NCBI GenBank assembly: GCA_003001795.1
Contig: PVNI01000001.1
Location: 682,001 to 746,000 of the forward strand
Source of the DNA: Actinomadura viridilutea
Lineage (GTDB): Bacteria; Actinomycetota; Actinomycetes; Streptosporangiales; Streptosporangiaceae
Reading direction: 5' to 3'
Length of the DNA stretch: 64,000 nucleotides
Under the pieces are notes generated by a model. It worked only from the letters and a program-made list of their open reading frames with translations, was not told the origin of the DNA and ran no database searches. Positions within the stretch are counted from its first letter, which is position 1. Each line of letters begins with the position of its first letter. Positions 39,554-47,928 of this stretch are shown piece by piece. A program made the translations under genes and the position numbers.

Positions 39554-42508
39554 ATGCCCGTGACGACATCCCTGCTGCGGCTGGGGGCCCGCCTGGGGGC
39601 GACCGCGCAGAACGCTCTCGAGGTGGCCCGGTTCGGCGGGCTGCGGACCGATGAGGACGCCTCGCCGTACGAGGTGGTCGCCGCCCAGCGGGTGTACCGG
39701 CTGCGGCGCTACTTCCCGGGGGACGGCGCGGGCGCGCGGCCGGTGGTGCTGCTCGTCCCGCCGCTGATGATCACCGCGGAGGTGTACGACATCTCCTCGC
39801 GGGTCAGCGCGGTGCGGGTGCTGCGCGAGCGGGGCGTGGACCCGTGGGTGGTCGACTTCGGCGCGCCGGAGCGGGAGCCCGGCGGGTTGGAACGCACCAT
39901 CACCGACCACGTGCTGGCGGTCAGCGACGCCGTCGACCGGGTCCGCGAGGCCGCGGGGCGGGACGTGCACGTCGCGGGCTATTCGCAGGGCGGCATGTTC
40001 GCCTACCAGGCGGCGGCGTACCGGCGCAGCGAGGGCGTCGCGTCGCTGGTGACGTTCGGCAGCCCGGCCGACACCAGCGTGGGGAGCCCGTTCGGGGTGC
40101 CGGCGTGGCTGGCGGCCGAGAGCGCGGGGCGGCTGCCCGAGGGGCTGCTCGGCGGCTTCGCCGTGCCGGGGTGGGTGACGCGCACCGGGTTCCAGCTGCT
40201 CAGCCCGGTGAAGTCGGTGCGCAGCCGGATCGACTTCGTGCTCGCGCTGCACGACCGGGAGCGGCTGGCGCCGCGCGAGCGGCAGCGCCGGTTCCTGGAG
40301 CGCGAGGGCTGGGTGTCGTGGCCGGGGCCGGCGCTGGCGGAGTTCGTCCGCCAGTTCGTCGCGCACAACCGGATGCTGACCGGCGGGTTCGTCATCGGGG
40401 ACCGGGTGGTGACGCTGGCCGACATCTCCTGCCCGGTGCTGGCGTTCGTCGGCGAGGTCGACGAGATCGCCCCGCCCGAGATGGTGCGCGCGATCGGACG
40501 GGCCGCGCCGCGCGCGCGGGTGTACGAGGCGAGCCTGCGGGCCGGGCACTTCGGGCTGGTCGTGGGGAGCCTGGCCGTCGCGCAGAGCTGGCCGGCCGTG
40601 GCCGGATGGGTCAGGTGGCGGGAGGGGGACGGCGACCTGCCCGAGATCGCGCGTCCCCTGGAAGGGGAGGAGCACGCGGCGCCGTCCCCTCCGGGCGGGC
40701 CCGTGGGCTACGGCCTGCAGCTGGCGGCCGGGGTCGGCGCGAGCGCGGCCCGCTCGGCGGTGGCGACGGCGGCGCGGGCCGTCGGCGGGATCCGGCAGAT
40801 CGCGCGGGAGGCCGGGCAGAACCTGCCGCGGCTGGCGCGGCTGGAGGGCATCCGGGCGGACACGCCCGTGTCGATGGGGCTGCTGCTGGACGAGCAGGCC
40901 GAACGCGCCCCCGACGACGTGTTCTTCCTCTACCGGGGGCGCGCGTACACGCAGGCCGCCGCCAAGAGGCGCATCGACGCGGTGGTGCGCGGCCTGATCA
41001 GCATCGGGGTGCGGCAGGGCGACCCGGTGGGCGTGCTGATGGAGACGCGGCCGAGCGCGCTGGCGCTGGTGGCGGCGATCAACCGGCTCGGCGCCGTGGC
41101 GGTGCTGCTGCGTCCCGACGGCGACCTGGAGCGCGAGGCGCGCCTCGGCCGGATCGACCGGATCATCGCCGATCCGGAGAACGCCGAGCGGGCCGCGGCG
41201 CTGGAGGGCGTCCGGGCGTACCTGCTGGGCGGCGCGGGCCCCGGCGGGCCGGGCGGGGACGACCGGACGCGCGGGCTCCCGCTGGTCGACATGGAGCGCA
41301 TCGACCCGGACGAGGTGCCGGTGCCCGCCTGGTACCGGCCCAACCCGGGACGCGCGAGCGACCTGGCGTTCGTGTGCTTCACGGGCGACGGGGAGCGTCT
41401 GCGCGCCAACCGGATCACCAACCGGCGGTGGGCCCTGTCGGCGTTCGGCACCGCGTCGTCGGCGTCGCTGTCGGCGGCCGACACCGTGTTCAGCATCACC
41501 CCGTTGCAGCACCCGTCCGCGCTGCTGATGAGCCTGGGCGGGGCGGTGGCGGGCGGGGCCCGGCTGGCGCTGGCCACCGCCTACGACCCGGAGACGTTCT
41601 GGGACGAGGCGCGCCGTTACGGCGTGACCGTCGCTTCCTACACGTGGACGCTGCTGCGCGACCTGGTGAACGCGCCGCCGCAGCCGGGGGAGCGGCACCA
41701 TGCCGTGCGGCTGTTCATCGGGTCGGGCATGCCGCGCGGGCTGTGGCGGCGCGTGGAGGAGCGGTTCGCGCCCGCGCGCGTCCTGGAGTTCTACGCCACC
41801 ACCGAGGCCGAGGCGATCCTGGTCAACCTGACCGGCAGGAAGCCGGGGTCGCTGGGGCGCCCGCTGCCCGGCGGCGCCGAGGTGCGGCTGGCGCGCTACG
41901 ACCTGGAGAACGGGCGGCCGGAGGAGGGCCCCGACGGGCTCGCCGTCGAGTGCGCGCCGGACGAGATCGGCGTGCTGCTGGTGCGGGTGCCGCCCGAGGC
42001 CGCCGCGGCCGCGGCGGCGGACGACCGCGGGGGGCGGCGCCCGCTGCGCGGGCTGTTCGAGCCGGGGGACGCGTGGCTGTCCACCGGTGACCTGTTCCGG
42101 CGGGACGCCGACGGCGACTACTGGCTGGTCGGACGGGAGAGCGAGCTGATCCGCACGGCCGACGGCATCGTCCCGCCCGGCCCGATCAGCGACGCGCTCG
42201 GCGACCTGCCGTACGTCGACGCGGTCGCGGTGTACGGGATCCCGGCGCCGGACGGCACCGAGATCGCCGCGGCGGCGGTCAGCCTCCGCGACCCGGACGC
42301 CCGGGTCAAGGCCGTCGACCTGGCGGAGGCGCTGCTGCGGGTGCCGGCGGAGCTGCGGCCCGCGCTCGTCCGCGTGGTGGACGACATCCCGGTGACGAGC
42401 GGGCGGCGTCTGCTGACCGCCCCGCTGCGCGCGGAGGGGATGCCGCGTCCGGGCGAGGGACGGGCCTTCGTCCGCGACTCCGCGGGCGGGTACCGGCCGC
42501 TGGAGTGA
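39554..42508 (+). CDS. PhaC-like alpha/beta hydrolase fused to an acyl-CoA synthetase-like domain
   Basis: Two-domain protein of 984 aa. Residues about 1-360 form a polyhydroxyalkanoate-synthase-like alpha/beta hydrolase: LVPPLMITAEVYD, nucleophile elbow AGYSQGGMFAYQ (Ser where PHA synthases use Cys), and a final His in AGHFGLV. Residues about 430-984 form an AMP-binding domain (LEFYATTEAE, WLSTGDLFRRDADGDYWLVGR). The adenylation phosphate loop is degenerate (FVCFTGDGERLRANRIT instead of TSGTTGxPK) and the C-terminal lysine motif reads TSGRRLL, so ligase activity may be lost. The ATG at 39554 follows AAAGG. It lies 65 bp after the FAAL gene, probably the same operon. Confidence 0.82.
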   Translation: MPVTTSLLRLGARLGATAQNALEVARFGGLRTDEDASPYEVVAAQRVYRLRRYFPGDGAGARPVVLLVPPLMITAEVYDISSRVSAVRVLRERGVDPWVVDFGAPEREPGGLERTITDHVLAVSDAVDRVREAAGRDVHVAGYSQGGMFAYQAAAYRRSEGVASLVTFGSPADTSVGSPFGVPAWLAAESAGRLPEGLLGGFAVPGWVTRTGFQLLSPVKSVRSRIDFVLALHDRERLAPRERQRRFLEREGWVSWPGPALAEFVRQFVAHNRMLTGGFVIGDRVVTLADISCPVLAFVGEVDEIAPPEMVRAIGRAAPRARVYEASLRAGHFGLVVGSLAVAQSWPAVAGWVRWREGDGDLPEIARPLEGEEHAAPSPPGGPVGYGLQLAAGVGASAARSAVATAARAVGGIRQIAREAGQNLPRLARLEGIRADTPVSMGLLLDEQAERAPDDVFFLYRGRAYTQAAAKRRIDAVVRGLISIGVRQGDPVGVLMETRPSALALVAAINRLGAVAVLLRPDGDLEREARLGRIDRIIADPENAERAAALEGVRAYLLGGAGPGGPGGDDRTRGLPLVDMERIDPDEVPVPAWYRPNPGRASDLAFVCFTGDGERLRANRITNRRWALSAFGTASSASLSAADTVFSITPLQHPSALLMSLGGAVAGGARLALATAYDPETFWDEARRYGVTVASYTWTLLRDLVNAPPQPGERHHAVRLFIGSGMPRGLWRRVEERFAPARVLEFYATTEAEAILVNLTGRKPGSLGRPLPGGAEVRLARYDLENGRPEEGPDGLAVECAPDEIGVLLVRVPPEAAAAAAADDRGGRRPLRGLFEPGDAWLSTGDLFRRDADGDYWLVGRESELIRTADGIVPPGPISDALGDLPYVDAVAVYGIPAPDGTEIAAAAVSLRDPDARVKAVDLAEALLRVPAELRPALVRVVDDIPVTSGRRLLTAPLRAEGMPRPGEGRAFVRDSAGGYRPLE

Positions 42509-42537
42509 ACCTGGACGGCCTTCGACCCATGCGTTAC

Positions 42538-42573
42538 AACAAAGCTACAGATATCGCTCTTTTGTAGCTTCGT
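42538..42573. promoter_or_regulatory. Candidate TetR operator upstream of the P450 gene
   Basis: The inverted repeat AAGCTACA (42542-42549) / TGTAGCTT (42563-42570) lies inside AACAAAGCTACAG...TTGTAGCTTCGT. A closely related arrangement, AACAAAACAACAG...TTGTAACTTCGT, stands in front of the TetR/MpaB genes at 45680-45707. Confidence 0.6.
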
Positions 42574-42597
42574 CCCCTCGGGGGCGTGGGAGGGTCC

Positions 42598-43959
42598 ATG
42601 GCCGCCAGCATCCTCGCCCCGCCGCCGCCCGGAAGCGGGCTCAAAGCCGTCCCCGGCGTGCCCGGCCTGCCGTACATCGGCAACACCGTGGCGGTGATGC
42701 GCGATCCGTTCGGGCAGGCCCGCAAGCGGTACGCCCAGTACGGCCCGGTCTCGTGGGGCTGGCTGCTCGGCCAGCGCACCGTGACCGTCCAGGGGCCGGA
42801 GGCCGCCGAGACCGTCCTGGTCAACAGGGACAAGGCGTTCGCCAACGGCCCCGCCTGGAGCTACTTCATCGGGCCGTTCTTCCGGCGCGGCATCATGCTC
42901 CTGGACTTCGAGGAGCACCTGCACCACCGGCGCATCATGCAGCAGGCGTTCACCCGGGACCGGCTGCGCGCCTACATGGACGCGATGGCGCCCGGCATCG
43001 CCCGCGGCGTGGACGCCTGGGAGCCCGGCCGCGGCTTCACCGTCTACGACCACGTCAAGCGGCTCACCCTCGACCTGGCCGTGGACGTCTTCATGGGCGT
43101 CGAGCTCGACCCCGCCGAGGCCGCCCGGATCAACGGCGCGTTCATCGACGCCGTCCGCGCGGGCACCGCGTACGTGCGCTTCCCCGTGCCCGGCCTGCGC
43201 TGGCACAAGGGCCTGCGCGCCCGCCGGGTGCTGGAGGACTTCTTCCGCCGCAACCTGCCCGCCAAGCGGCGCGACGGCGGCGACGACCTGTTCGCCGCGC
43301 TGTGCCAGGCCGAGACCGACGACGGCCACCGCTTCACCGACGAGGACGTCGTCAACCACATGATCTTCGCGTTGATGGCGGCGCACGACACCACCACCAT
43401 CACGCTCACCACGATGGCGTACTACCTGGCCAAGTACCCCGAGTGGCAGGAGCGGGCGCGGGAGGAGTCGCTGGCGCTGGGCACGCCGGTGCTGCGGTTC
43501 GACGACCTGGAGGCGCTGACGACGGTCGACCTGGTGATGAAGGAGTCGCTGCGGCTCGTCGCGCCGGTGCCCGCGCTGCCGCGCCGCGCCGTCAAGGACA
43601 CCTCGATCCTCGGCCACCACATCCCGGCCGGGACCCTGGTCGTGGTGCCGCTGCTCACCAACCACCGCATGGCCGAATGGTGGCCGGACCCGGACCGCTT
43701 CGACCCCGAGCGGTTCTCCCCGGAGCGCCGCGAGGACAAGGTGCACAAGTACGCCTGGGCGCCGTTCGGCGGCGGCGCCCACAAGTGTATCGGCATGCAC
43801 TTCGCGGGCATGCAGATCAAGAGCATCCTGCACCAGGTCCTGTGCCGGTACGGCTGGAGCGTGCCGGGCCGGTACGAGTGGCCGCTGGACACCACGTCGC
43901 TTCCCTCGCCCAGGGACGGCCTGCCCGTGCACCTGTACCGGCTGCGGGAGGCCCGATGA
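42598..43959 (+). CDS. Cytochrome P450
   Basis: Class I bacterial P450 of 453 aa, membrane-anchor-free. The I-helix oxygen motif is AAHDTTT (H263), ExxR is KESLRL (E316), and the heme loop is FGGGAHKCIGMHFAG (thiolate C397). The N-terminal proline-rich PGVPGLPYIGN and the CYP51-like layout suggest a lipophilic substrate such as a sterol, terpenoid or fatty acid; the exact CYP family is unassigned. The ATG at 42598 follows GGAGGG. The SDR gene starts within its stop codon (ATGA), so oxidation followed by dehydrogenation of one substrate is likely. Confidence 0.9.
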   Translation: MAASILAPPPPGSGLKAVPGVPGLPYIGNTVAVMRDPFGQARKRYAQYGPVSWGWLLGQRTVTVQGPEAAETVLVNRDKAFANGPAWSYFIGPFFRRGIMLLDFEEHLHHRRIMQQAFTRDRLRAYMDAMAPGIARGVDAWEPGRGFTVYDHVKRLTLDLAVDVFMGVELDPAEAARINGAFIDAVRAGTAYVRFPVPGLRWHKGLRARRVLEDFFRRNLPAKRRDGGDDLFAALCQAETDDGHRFTDEDVVNHMIFALMAAHDTTTITLTTMAYYLAKYPEWQERAREESLALGTPVLRFDDLEALTTVDLVMKESLRLVAPVPALPRRAVKDTSILGHHIPAGTLVVVPLLTNHRMAEWWPDPDRFDPERFSPERREDKVHKYAWAPFGGGAHKCIGMHFAGMQIKSILHQVLCRYGWSVPGRYEWPLDTTSLPSPRDGLPVHLYRLREAR

Positions 43960-44759
43960 GCGCGGTCGTGGCGATCACCGGCGGCGCGCGGGGCATCGGC
44001 CTGGCCACGGCGCGGGCCGTCCGCGCCGCGGGCGCGGACGTCGTCATCGGCGACATCGACGAGGCCGCCGTCACCCGGGCCGCCGAGCGCCTCGGCGTGC
44101 GCGGGCTGCCGCTGGACGTGACCTCGCGCGCGTCGTTCACCGCGTTCCTGGACGCGGCCGGGCCGGTCGACGTGCTGGTCAACAACGCGGGGATCATGCC
44201 GATCGGGCCGGTCGCGCGGGAGAGCGACGCCGACGCCCGCCGCTGCATGGACGTCAACGTGCACGGCGTCATGCTCGGCACCAAGCTCGCGCTGGAGCGG
44301 ATGCTGCCGCGCGGGCGGGGCCACATCGTCAACATCGCGTCCCTGGCGGGCGTGCTGCCGACGCCGGGGCTGGCCCTCTACAACGCCAGCAAGGCCGCCG
44401 TCGTCGCGTTCACCGAGGCGACCCGGCTGGAGGTGCGGGACCGGGGCGTGCACGTCAGCGCGGTCCTGCCGACGTTCACCAACACCGAGCTCATCGCCGG
44501 GACGCGCAGCCCTCGGGGCCAGCGCAACTGCGAGCCGGAGGAGGTGGCCGCCGCCGTCGTCGACGTCATCCGCCGGCCCCGTCCGCAGGTCGTCGTCCCG
44601 CGCCGGCTCGGCGCGCAGGTGCGGCTCGGCGCGCTGCTCCCGGACGCCCTCAGACGCGCCATCGCCCGCCGCTACGGCCTCGACCGCATCTTCCTGGACT
44701 ACGACCCCGAGGCGCGCAGGGCCTACGACGCCCGCATCCGCGCCCAGGCGCCGGAGTGA
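43956..44759 (+). CDS. Classical short-chain dehydrogenase/reductase
   Basis: SDR of 267 aa with ITGGARGIGLATA (TGxxxGxG), NNAGIMPIG, the catalytic Ser in NIASLAG, and YNASK with catalytic Tyr and Lys. The C-terminus extends by about 40 residues (VVPRRLGAQVRLGALLP), often seen in SDRs acting on bulky or membrane-associated lipids. It is coupled to the P450 gene through ATGA, suggesting it oxidises the P450-made alcohol. Confidence 0.9.
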   Translation: MSAVVAITGGARGIGLATARAVRAAGADVVIGDIDEAAVTRAAERLGVRGLPLDVTSRASFTAFLDAAGPVDVLVNNAGIMPIGPVARESDADARRCMDVNVHGVMLGTKLALERMLPRGRGHIVNIASLAGVLPTPGLALYNASKAAVVAFTEATRLEVRDRGVHVSAVLPTFTNTELIAGTRSPRGQRNCEPEEVAAAVVDVIRRPRPQVVVPRRLGAQVRLGALLPDALRRAIARRYGLDRIFLDYDPEARRAYDARIRAQAPE

Positions 44760-44764
44760 CCGTC

Positions 44765-44778
44765 CCGCCTTCGGGCGG
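44765..44778. terminator. Small TTCG-tetraloop hairpin between convergent genes
   Basis: CCGCC-TTCG-GGCGG lies directly after the SDR stop codon and before the convergent MpaB-type gene. The stem is short but has the stable UUCG loop. Confidence 0.4.
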
Positions 44779-44800
44779 CTGCCTGCGGGCCAGGTGCAGG

Positions 44801-45658
44801 TCAGCGCACCCGGGGGCGGCCGTCGCGGGCGAAGGCGCGGCGGGCGTGCGGAAAGTAACGGACGGCCTCCGGCAGCAGGGGCCACACGAGGTCGAGACGG
44901 CGGACGACGGCGGCGAACCGCCGGTAGCGGCGTTCGTCCGCCGGGCTCCACGGCAGGTCCAGCAGCTTCCGTGCGCGCGGAGGCAGGCCGCCGACGGTGA
45001 TGAAGCGGGCGACGGCGTTCAGCGGCGGGCTGATGAGGCGCCACAGGGCGCGCGGGACGCGGCGCGGTGCGGGCAGGCCCTTGGTGACGTACCCGACGCC
45101 GTAGCGCGCGGTGGGGTGGGGTTCGAGCACCTCCTCCAGCATCCGCTTCCAGTACGCCTGGAACGCCTCCCAGTCCTCGGGCATGACCCGGTCGCTCACC
45201 CCGTACCGGCGGAACCACGTCTTCGACTCGACGTAGATGCGGCGCCGGTCGGCGTCGGTCAGCGGGCGGACGAACGTGTCGATCCCGTACATCAGGTGGT
45301 CGACGAACGTGGCGTGCGCCCAGTAGAAGGTCGCCGGGTCGAGCGCGTGGTAGCGGGAGCCGTCGGGCAGCGTGCCCTTGACCTCGCGGTGGTAGTCGCG
45401 GACGCGGCGCCCGGTCGCCTCGGCGTCCGGCCCGCCGTACACGGTGTCCATGATGGGGCCGACCGAGCGGCGCACGCGGGCGGACGTCTCGGAGAAGAAG
45501 ACCGAGTGGTCCCGCACGCCCTGGCCGAGCGCCGGGAGCATGTTCTGCAGGACGGCCGCGCGCGGCCCCACGAGCAGCAGCCGGGTGTCGCCGAAGTAGC
45601 GCCAGGTGAGCGCGGCGGGGTCGAGCGGGGGATCGGCGGGGGCGTGGTCGTCCGTCAT
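44801..45658 (-). CDS. MpaB/DUF2236-type oxygenase
   Basis: Protein of 285 aa of the oxygenase-MpaB/latex-clearing-protein-like DUF2236 family. These heme-associated proteins often act on isoprenoids or lipids. Recognisable segments are ALTWRYFGDTRLLLVGPRAA, GTLPDGSRYHALDPATFYWA with HATFVDHLMYGID (candidate His heme ligands), and the R-rich C-terminus. The ATG at 45658 diverges from the TetR gene over a 72-bp gap holding an operator-like motif. It is probably repressed by that TetR protein and works on the same substrate as the P450. Confidence 0.85.
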   Translation of the reverse strand: MTDDHAPADPPLDPAALTWRYFGDTRLLLVGPRAAVLQNMLPALGQGVRDHSVFFSETSARVRRSVGPIMDTVYGGPDAEATGRRVRDYHREVKGTLPDGSRYHALDPATFYWAHATFVDHLMYGIDTFVRPLTDADRRRIYVESKTWFRRYGVSDRVMPEDWEAFQAYWKRMLEEVLEPHPTARYGVGYVTKGLPAPRRVPRALWRLISPPLNAVARFITVGGLPPRARKLLDLPWSPADERRYRRFAAVVRRLDLVWPLLPEAVRYFPHARRAFARDGRPRVR

Positions 45659-45679
45659 GCGCACCACCCAGGGCGAAGC

Positions 45680-45707
45680 AACAAAACAACAGCAATTGTA
45701 ACTTCGT
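45680..45707. promoter_or_regulatory. Candidate TetR operator between MpaB and TetR genes
   Basis: AACAAAACAACAG (45680-45692) and TTGTAACTTCGT (45696-45707) echo the elements before the P450 gene (11 of 12 identities in the right half). It lies in the divergent 72-bp promoter region. Confidence 0.55.
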
Positions 45708-45730
45708 TGTTCACCGGTAGGGTTCGGGTC

Positions 45731-46366
45731 ATGACCACCGATGCGTCCGCGCCGGCCGAGCTGGTGGACCGGCTGCTGGCCGGCGCCCCCGACGCCGACG
45801 ACCTGGACGCCCGGATCATGGACGCCGCGCTGGCGGAGTTCTCCGCCTACGGGCTGCGCCGCGTGAGCGTCGAGGACGTCGCCAAGCGGGCCCGGGTCGC
45901 GCGCACCACGATCTACCGGCGGTTCACCAACAAGGAGCAGCTGCTGCAGGCGGTGATCCTGCGCGAGGTCCGCCGCTTCCTGTCCGGGATCGCCGAGGCC
46001 ACCGAGGGGCTGCCGACGGCGGAGGACGCGGTCGTCGAGGGCTTCGTCACCGGGTTGCGCGGCGCCCGCACGCATCCGCTCGTGACGCGGGTGCTGCAGA
46101 GCGAACCGGAGGCGTTCGTCGCCCAGCTCGGCATGAACGGCGGGGCGGTGCTGCTGGCCGCCCGCGACATCCTCGCCGACCGGCTGCGCCGGGCCCGTCC
46201 CGACTCGGGCGAGGACGTCGAGACGGTCGCCGAGGTGCTGCTGCGGGTGGCGCTGTCGCTGCTGCTCGTCCCCGGCGGCGGGCTGGCTCTGGAGGACGAG
46301 GACGACATCCGCGCCTTCGCCCGCGAGCACCTCACCCGCATGCTCCGCCCCGCCCGCCCGCGCTGA
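45731..46366 (+). CDS. TetR-family transcriptional regulator
   Basis: TetR repressor of 211 aa. The N-terminal helix-turn-helix is clear: IMDAALAEFSAYGLRRVSV, VEDVAKRARVARTTIYRRF and TNKEQLLQAVI. The C-terminal ligand domain has weak similarity to other family members, with an acidic LALEDEDDIRAF segment near the end. The ATG at 45731 is the first codon after the divergent promoter. Likely targets are its own gene, mpaB and the P450 operon, because they share an operator-like sequence. Confidence 0.9.
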   Translation: MTTDASAPAELVDRLLAGAPDADDLDARIMDAALAEFSAYGLRRVSVEDVAKRARVARTTIYRRFTNKEQLLQAVILREVRRFLSGIAEATEGLPTAEDAVVEGFVTGLRGARTHPLVTRVLQSEPEAFVAQLGMNGGAVLLAARDILADRLRRARPDSGEDVETVAEVLLRVALSLLLVPGGGLALEDEDDIRAFAREHLTRMLRPARPR

Positions 46367-46461
46367 GCCCGGCGGGGACGCGCGCCGGCGGCCCCGACCG
46401 GTCGCGTAGGCTCGGTCACGCTCGAAGATCATTCTGGTTTTCCGGTCGGGGAGAACGACGC

Positions 46462-47928
46462 ATGGAACTGGTCGTCCAGACGCGGTACGGCAAGGTGCGG
46501 GGGCGCGCGGAGAACGGGGTCGCGGCCTTCCTCGGCATCCCCTACGCCGCGCCGCCGTTCGGCCCGCACCGCTTCCAGGCGCCGCGGCCGCCCGAGCCGT
46601 GGGACGGGGTGCGCGACGCCACCGCCTACGGCCCGACCGCCCCCAAGCCCGCGTACAAGAGCCAGTACGGAACGCTGCTGGCCGACCCGGAGATCCCGGG
46701 CGAGGACTGCCTCAACCTCAACGTCTGGACGCCCGACCCCGGTGGCTCCGGCATGCCGGTCATGGTGTGGATCCACGGCGGCGCGTTCCGCAACGGGTCG
46801 GGCGCCGTGCCCACCTACAACGGCGCGAACTTCGCCCGTGACGGCGTGGTCTGCGTGACGATCAACTACCGGCTGGGCGCGGAGGGCTTCGCGTACCTGC
46901 CCGGCGCCCCGGCCAACCGAGGGCTGCGCGACCAGATCGCCGCGCTGGAGTGGGTGCGCGACAACATCGCGGCGTTCGGCGGCGACCCCGGCCGCGTGAC
47001 CGTGTTCGGCGAGTCGGCGGGCGGCATGAGCGTGTCCACGCTGCTGTCGCTGGACCTCGGGCTGTTCGAGCGCGCCATCGCACAGAGCGGCGCGGGCAAC
47101 ATCGCTCAAACCGCCGAGGACGCGCTGCTGATCACCAAGGAGATGGCGGCGCGGCTCGGCGTCGAGCCGACCGCCGAGGCGTTCGCGCGGCTCGCCCCGG
47201 ACCAGATCATCCCCGTGCAGGCGGCGGTCGCGGAGGAGGTCGCGGCGATGCCCGACCCGGACCGGTGGGGCGCCAGCACCGCCGCCGGCGGCATGGCGCT
47301 CGCCCCGGTGCTGGACGGCGACCTGCTGACGCGCCGTCCCGAGGAGGCGGTCGCGGCCGGCGCGGGACGCGGCGTCGACCTGCTCACCGGCTCTACCGCC
47401 GAGGAGTTCCGGCTGTTCCTGGTGCCGACCGGCCTGATCGACCTGATCACGCCCGACCTGGTCGACCTGGTGGCCGGCGGCATGGGCGTCCCGCGGCGCG
47501 TCGTGGACGGCTACCGGGACCGGCACGCCGACCTCGCGCCCGGCGACCTCCTCTCCCTGATCATCACCGACGGCCTGTTCCGCGTCCCCGCCGTCCGGCT
47601 CGCCGAGCGGCAGTCCGCGCACGCGCGGACCTGGATGTACGAGTTCGCCTGGCGGTCGCCCCTGCCCGGCCTCGGCGCCTGCCACGCGCTGGAGCTCGGC
47701 TTCGTGTTCGACACCCTGCGCGGCGCCGGGGAGACGCCGATGACGGGCCCCAACCCGCCGCAGAAGCTCGCCGACGCCATGCACCGCGCCTGGGTCGACT
47801 TCGCCGCGCACGGCGACCCCGGCTGGGAGCCCTACGACGCCGAGACCCGGCGCGTGCGGGTGTTCGACGGCGACGGCGACCCGGTCGTCCAGGACCCGCG
47901 CGGCGGCGACCGCGAGCTCTGGGGCTAG
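46462..47928 (+). CDS. Type-B carboxylesterase
   Basis: Carboxylesterase/lipase of 488 aa. Family features are EDCLNLNVWTPD, the oxyanion loop WIHGGAFRNGSG, the nucleophile elbow FGESAGGMSVS, and catalytic Glu and His regions (STAEEFRLF, GACHALELGFVF). No signal peptide is present, so it is cytoplasmic. The ATG at 46462 follows GGGGAGAAC. It ends in a CTAG that also supplies the stop codon of the convergent gene. Confidence 0.9.
   Translation: MELVVQTRYGKVRGRAENGVAAFLGIPYAAPPFGPHRFQAPRPPEPWDGVRDATAYGPTAPKPAYKSQYGTLLADPEIPGEDCLNLNVWTPDPGGSGMPVMVWIHGGAFRNGSGAVPTYNGANFARDGVVCVTINYRLGAEGFAYLPGAPANRGLRDQIAALEWVRDNIAAFGGDPGRVTVFGESAGGMSVSTLLSLDLGLFERAIAQSGAGNIAQTAEDALLITKEMAARLGVEPTAEAFARLAPDQIIPVQAAVAEEVAAMPDPDRWGASTAAGGMALAPVLDGDLLTRRPEEAVAAGAGRGVDLLTGSTAEEFRLFLVPTGLIDLITPDLVDLVAGGMGVPRRVVDGYRDRHADLAPGDLLSLIITDGLFRVPAVRLAERQSAHARTWMYEFAWRSPLPGLGACHALELGFVFDTLRGAGETPMTGPNPPQKLADAMHRAWVDFAAHGDPGWEPYDAETRRVRVFDGDGDPVVQDPRGGDRELWG

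Noticed and set aside
45680..45707. Transposon terminal inverted repeat
   Set aside because: The matching element before the P450 lies in the same promoter-type position, and no transposase lies between the two, so an operator explains it better.
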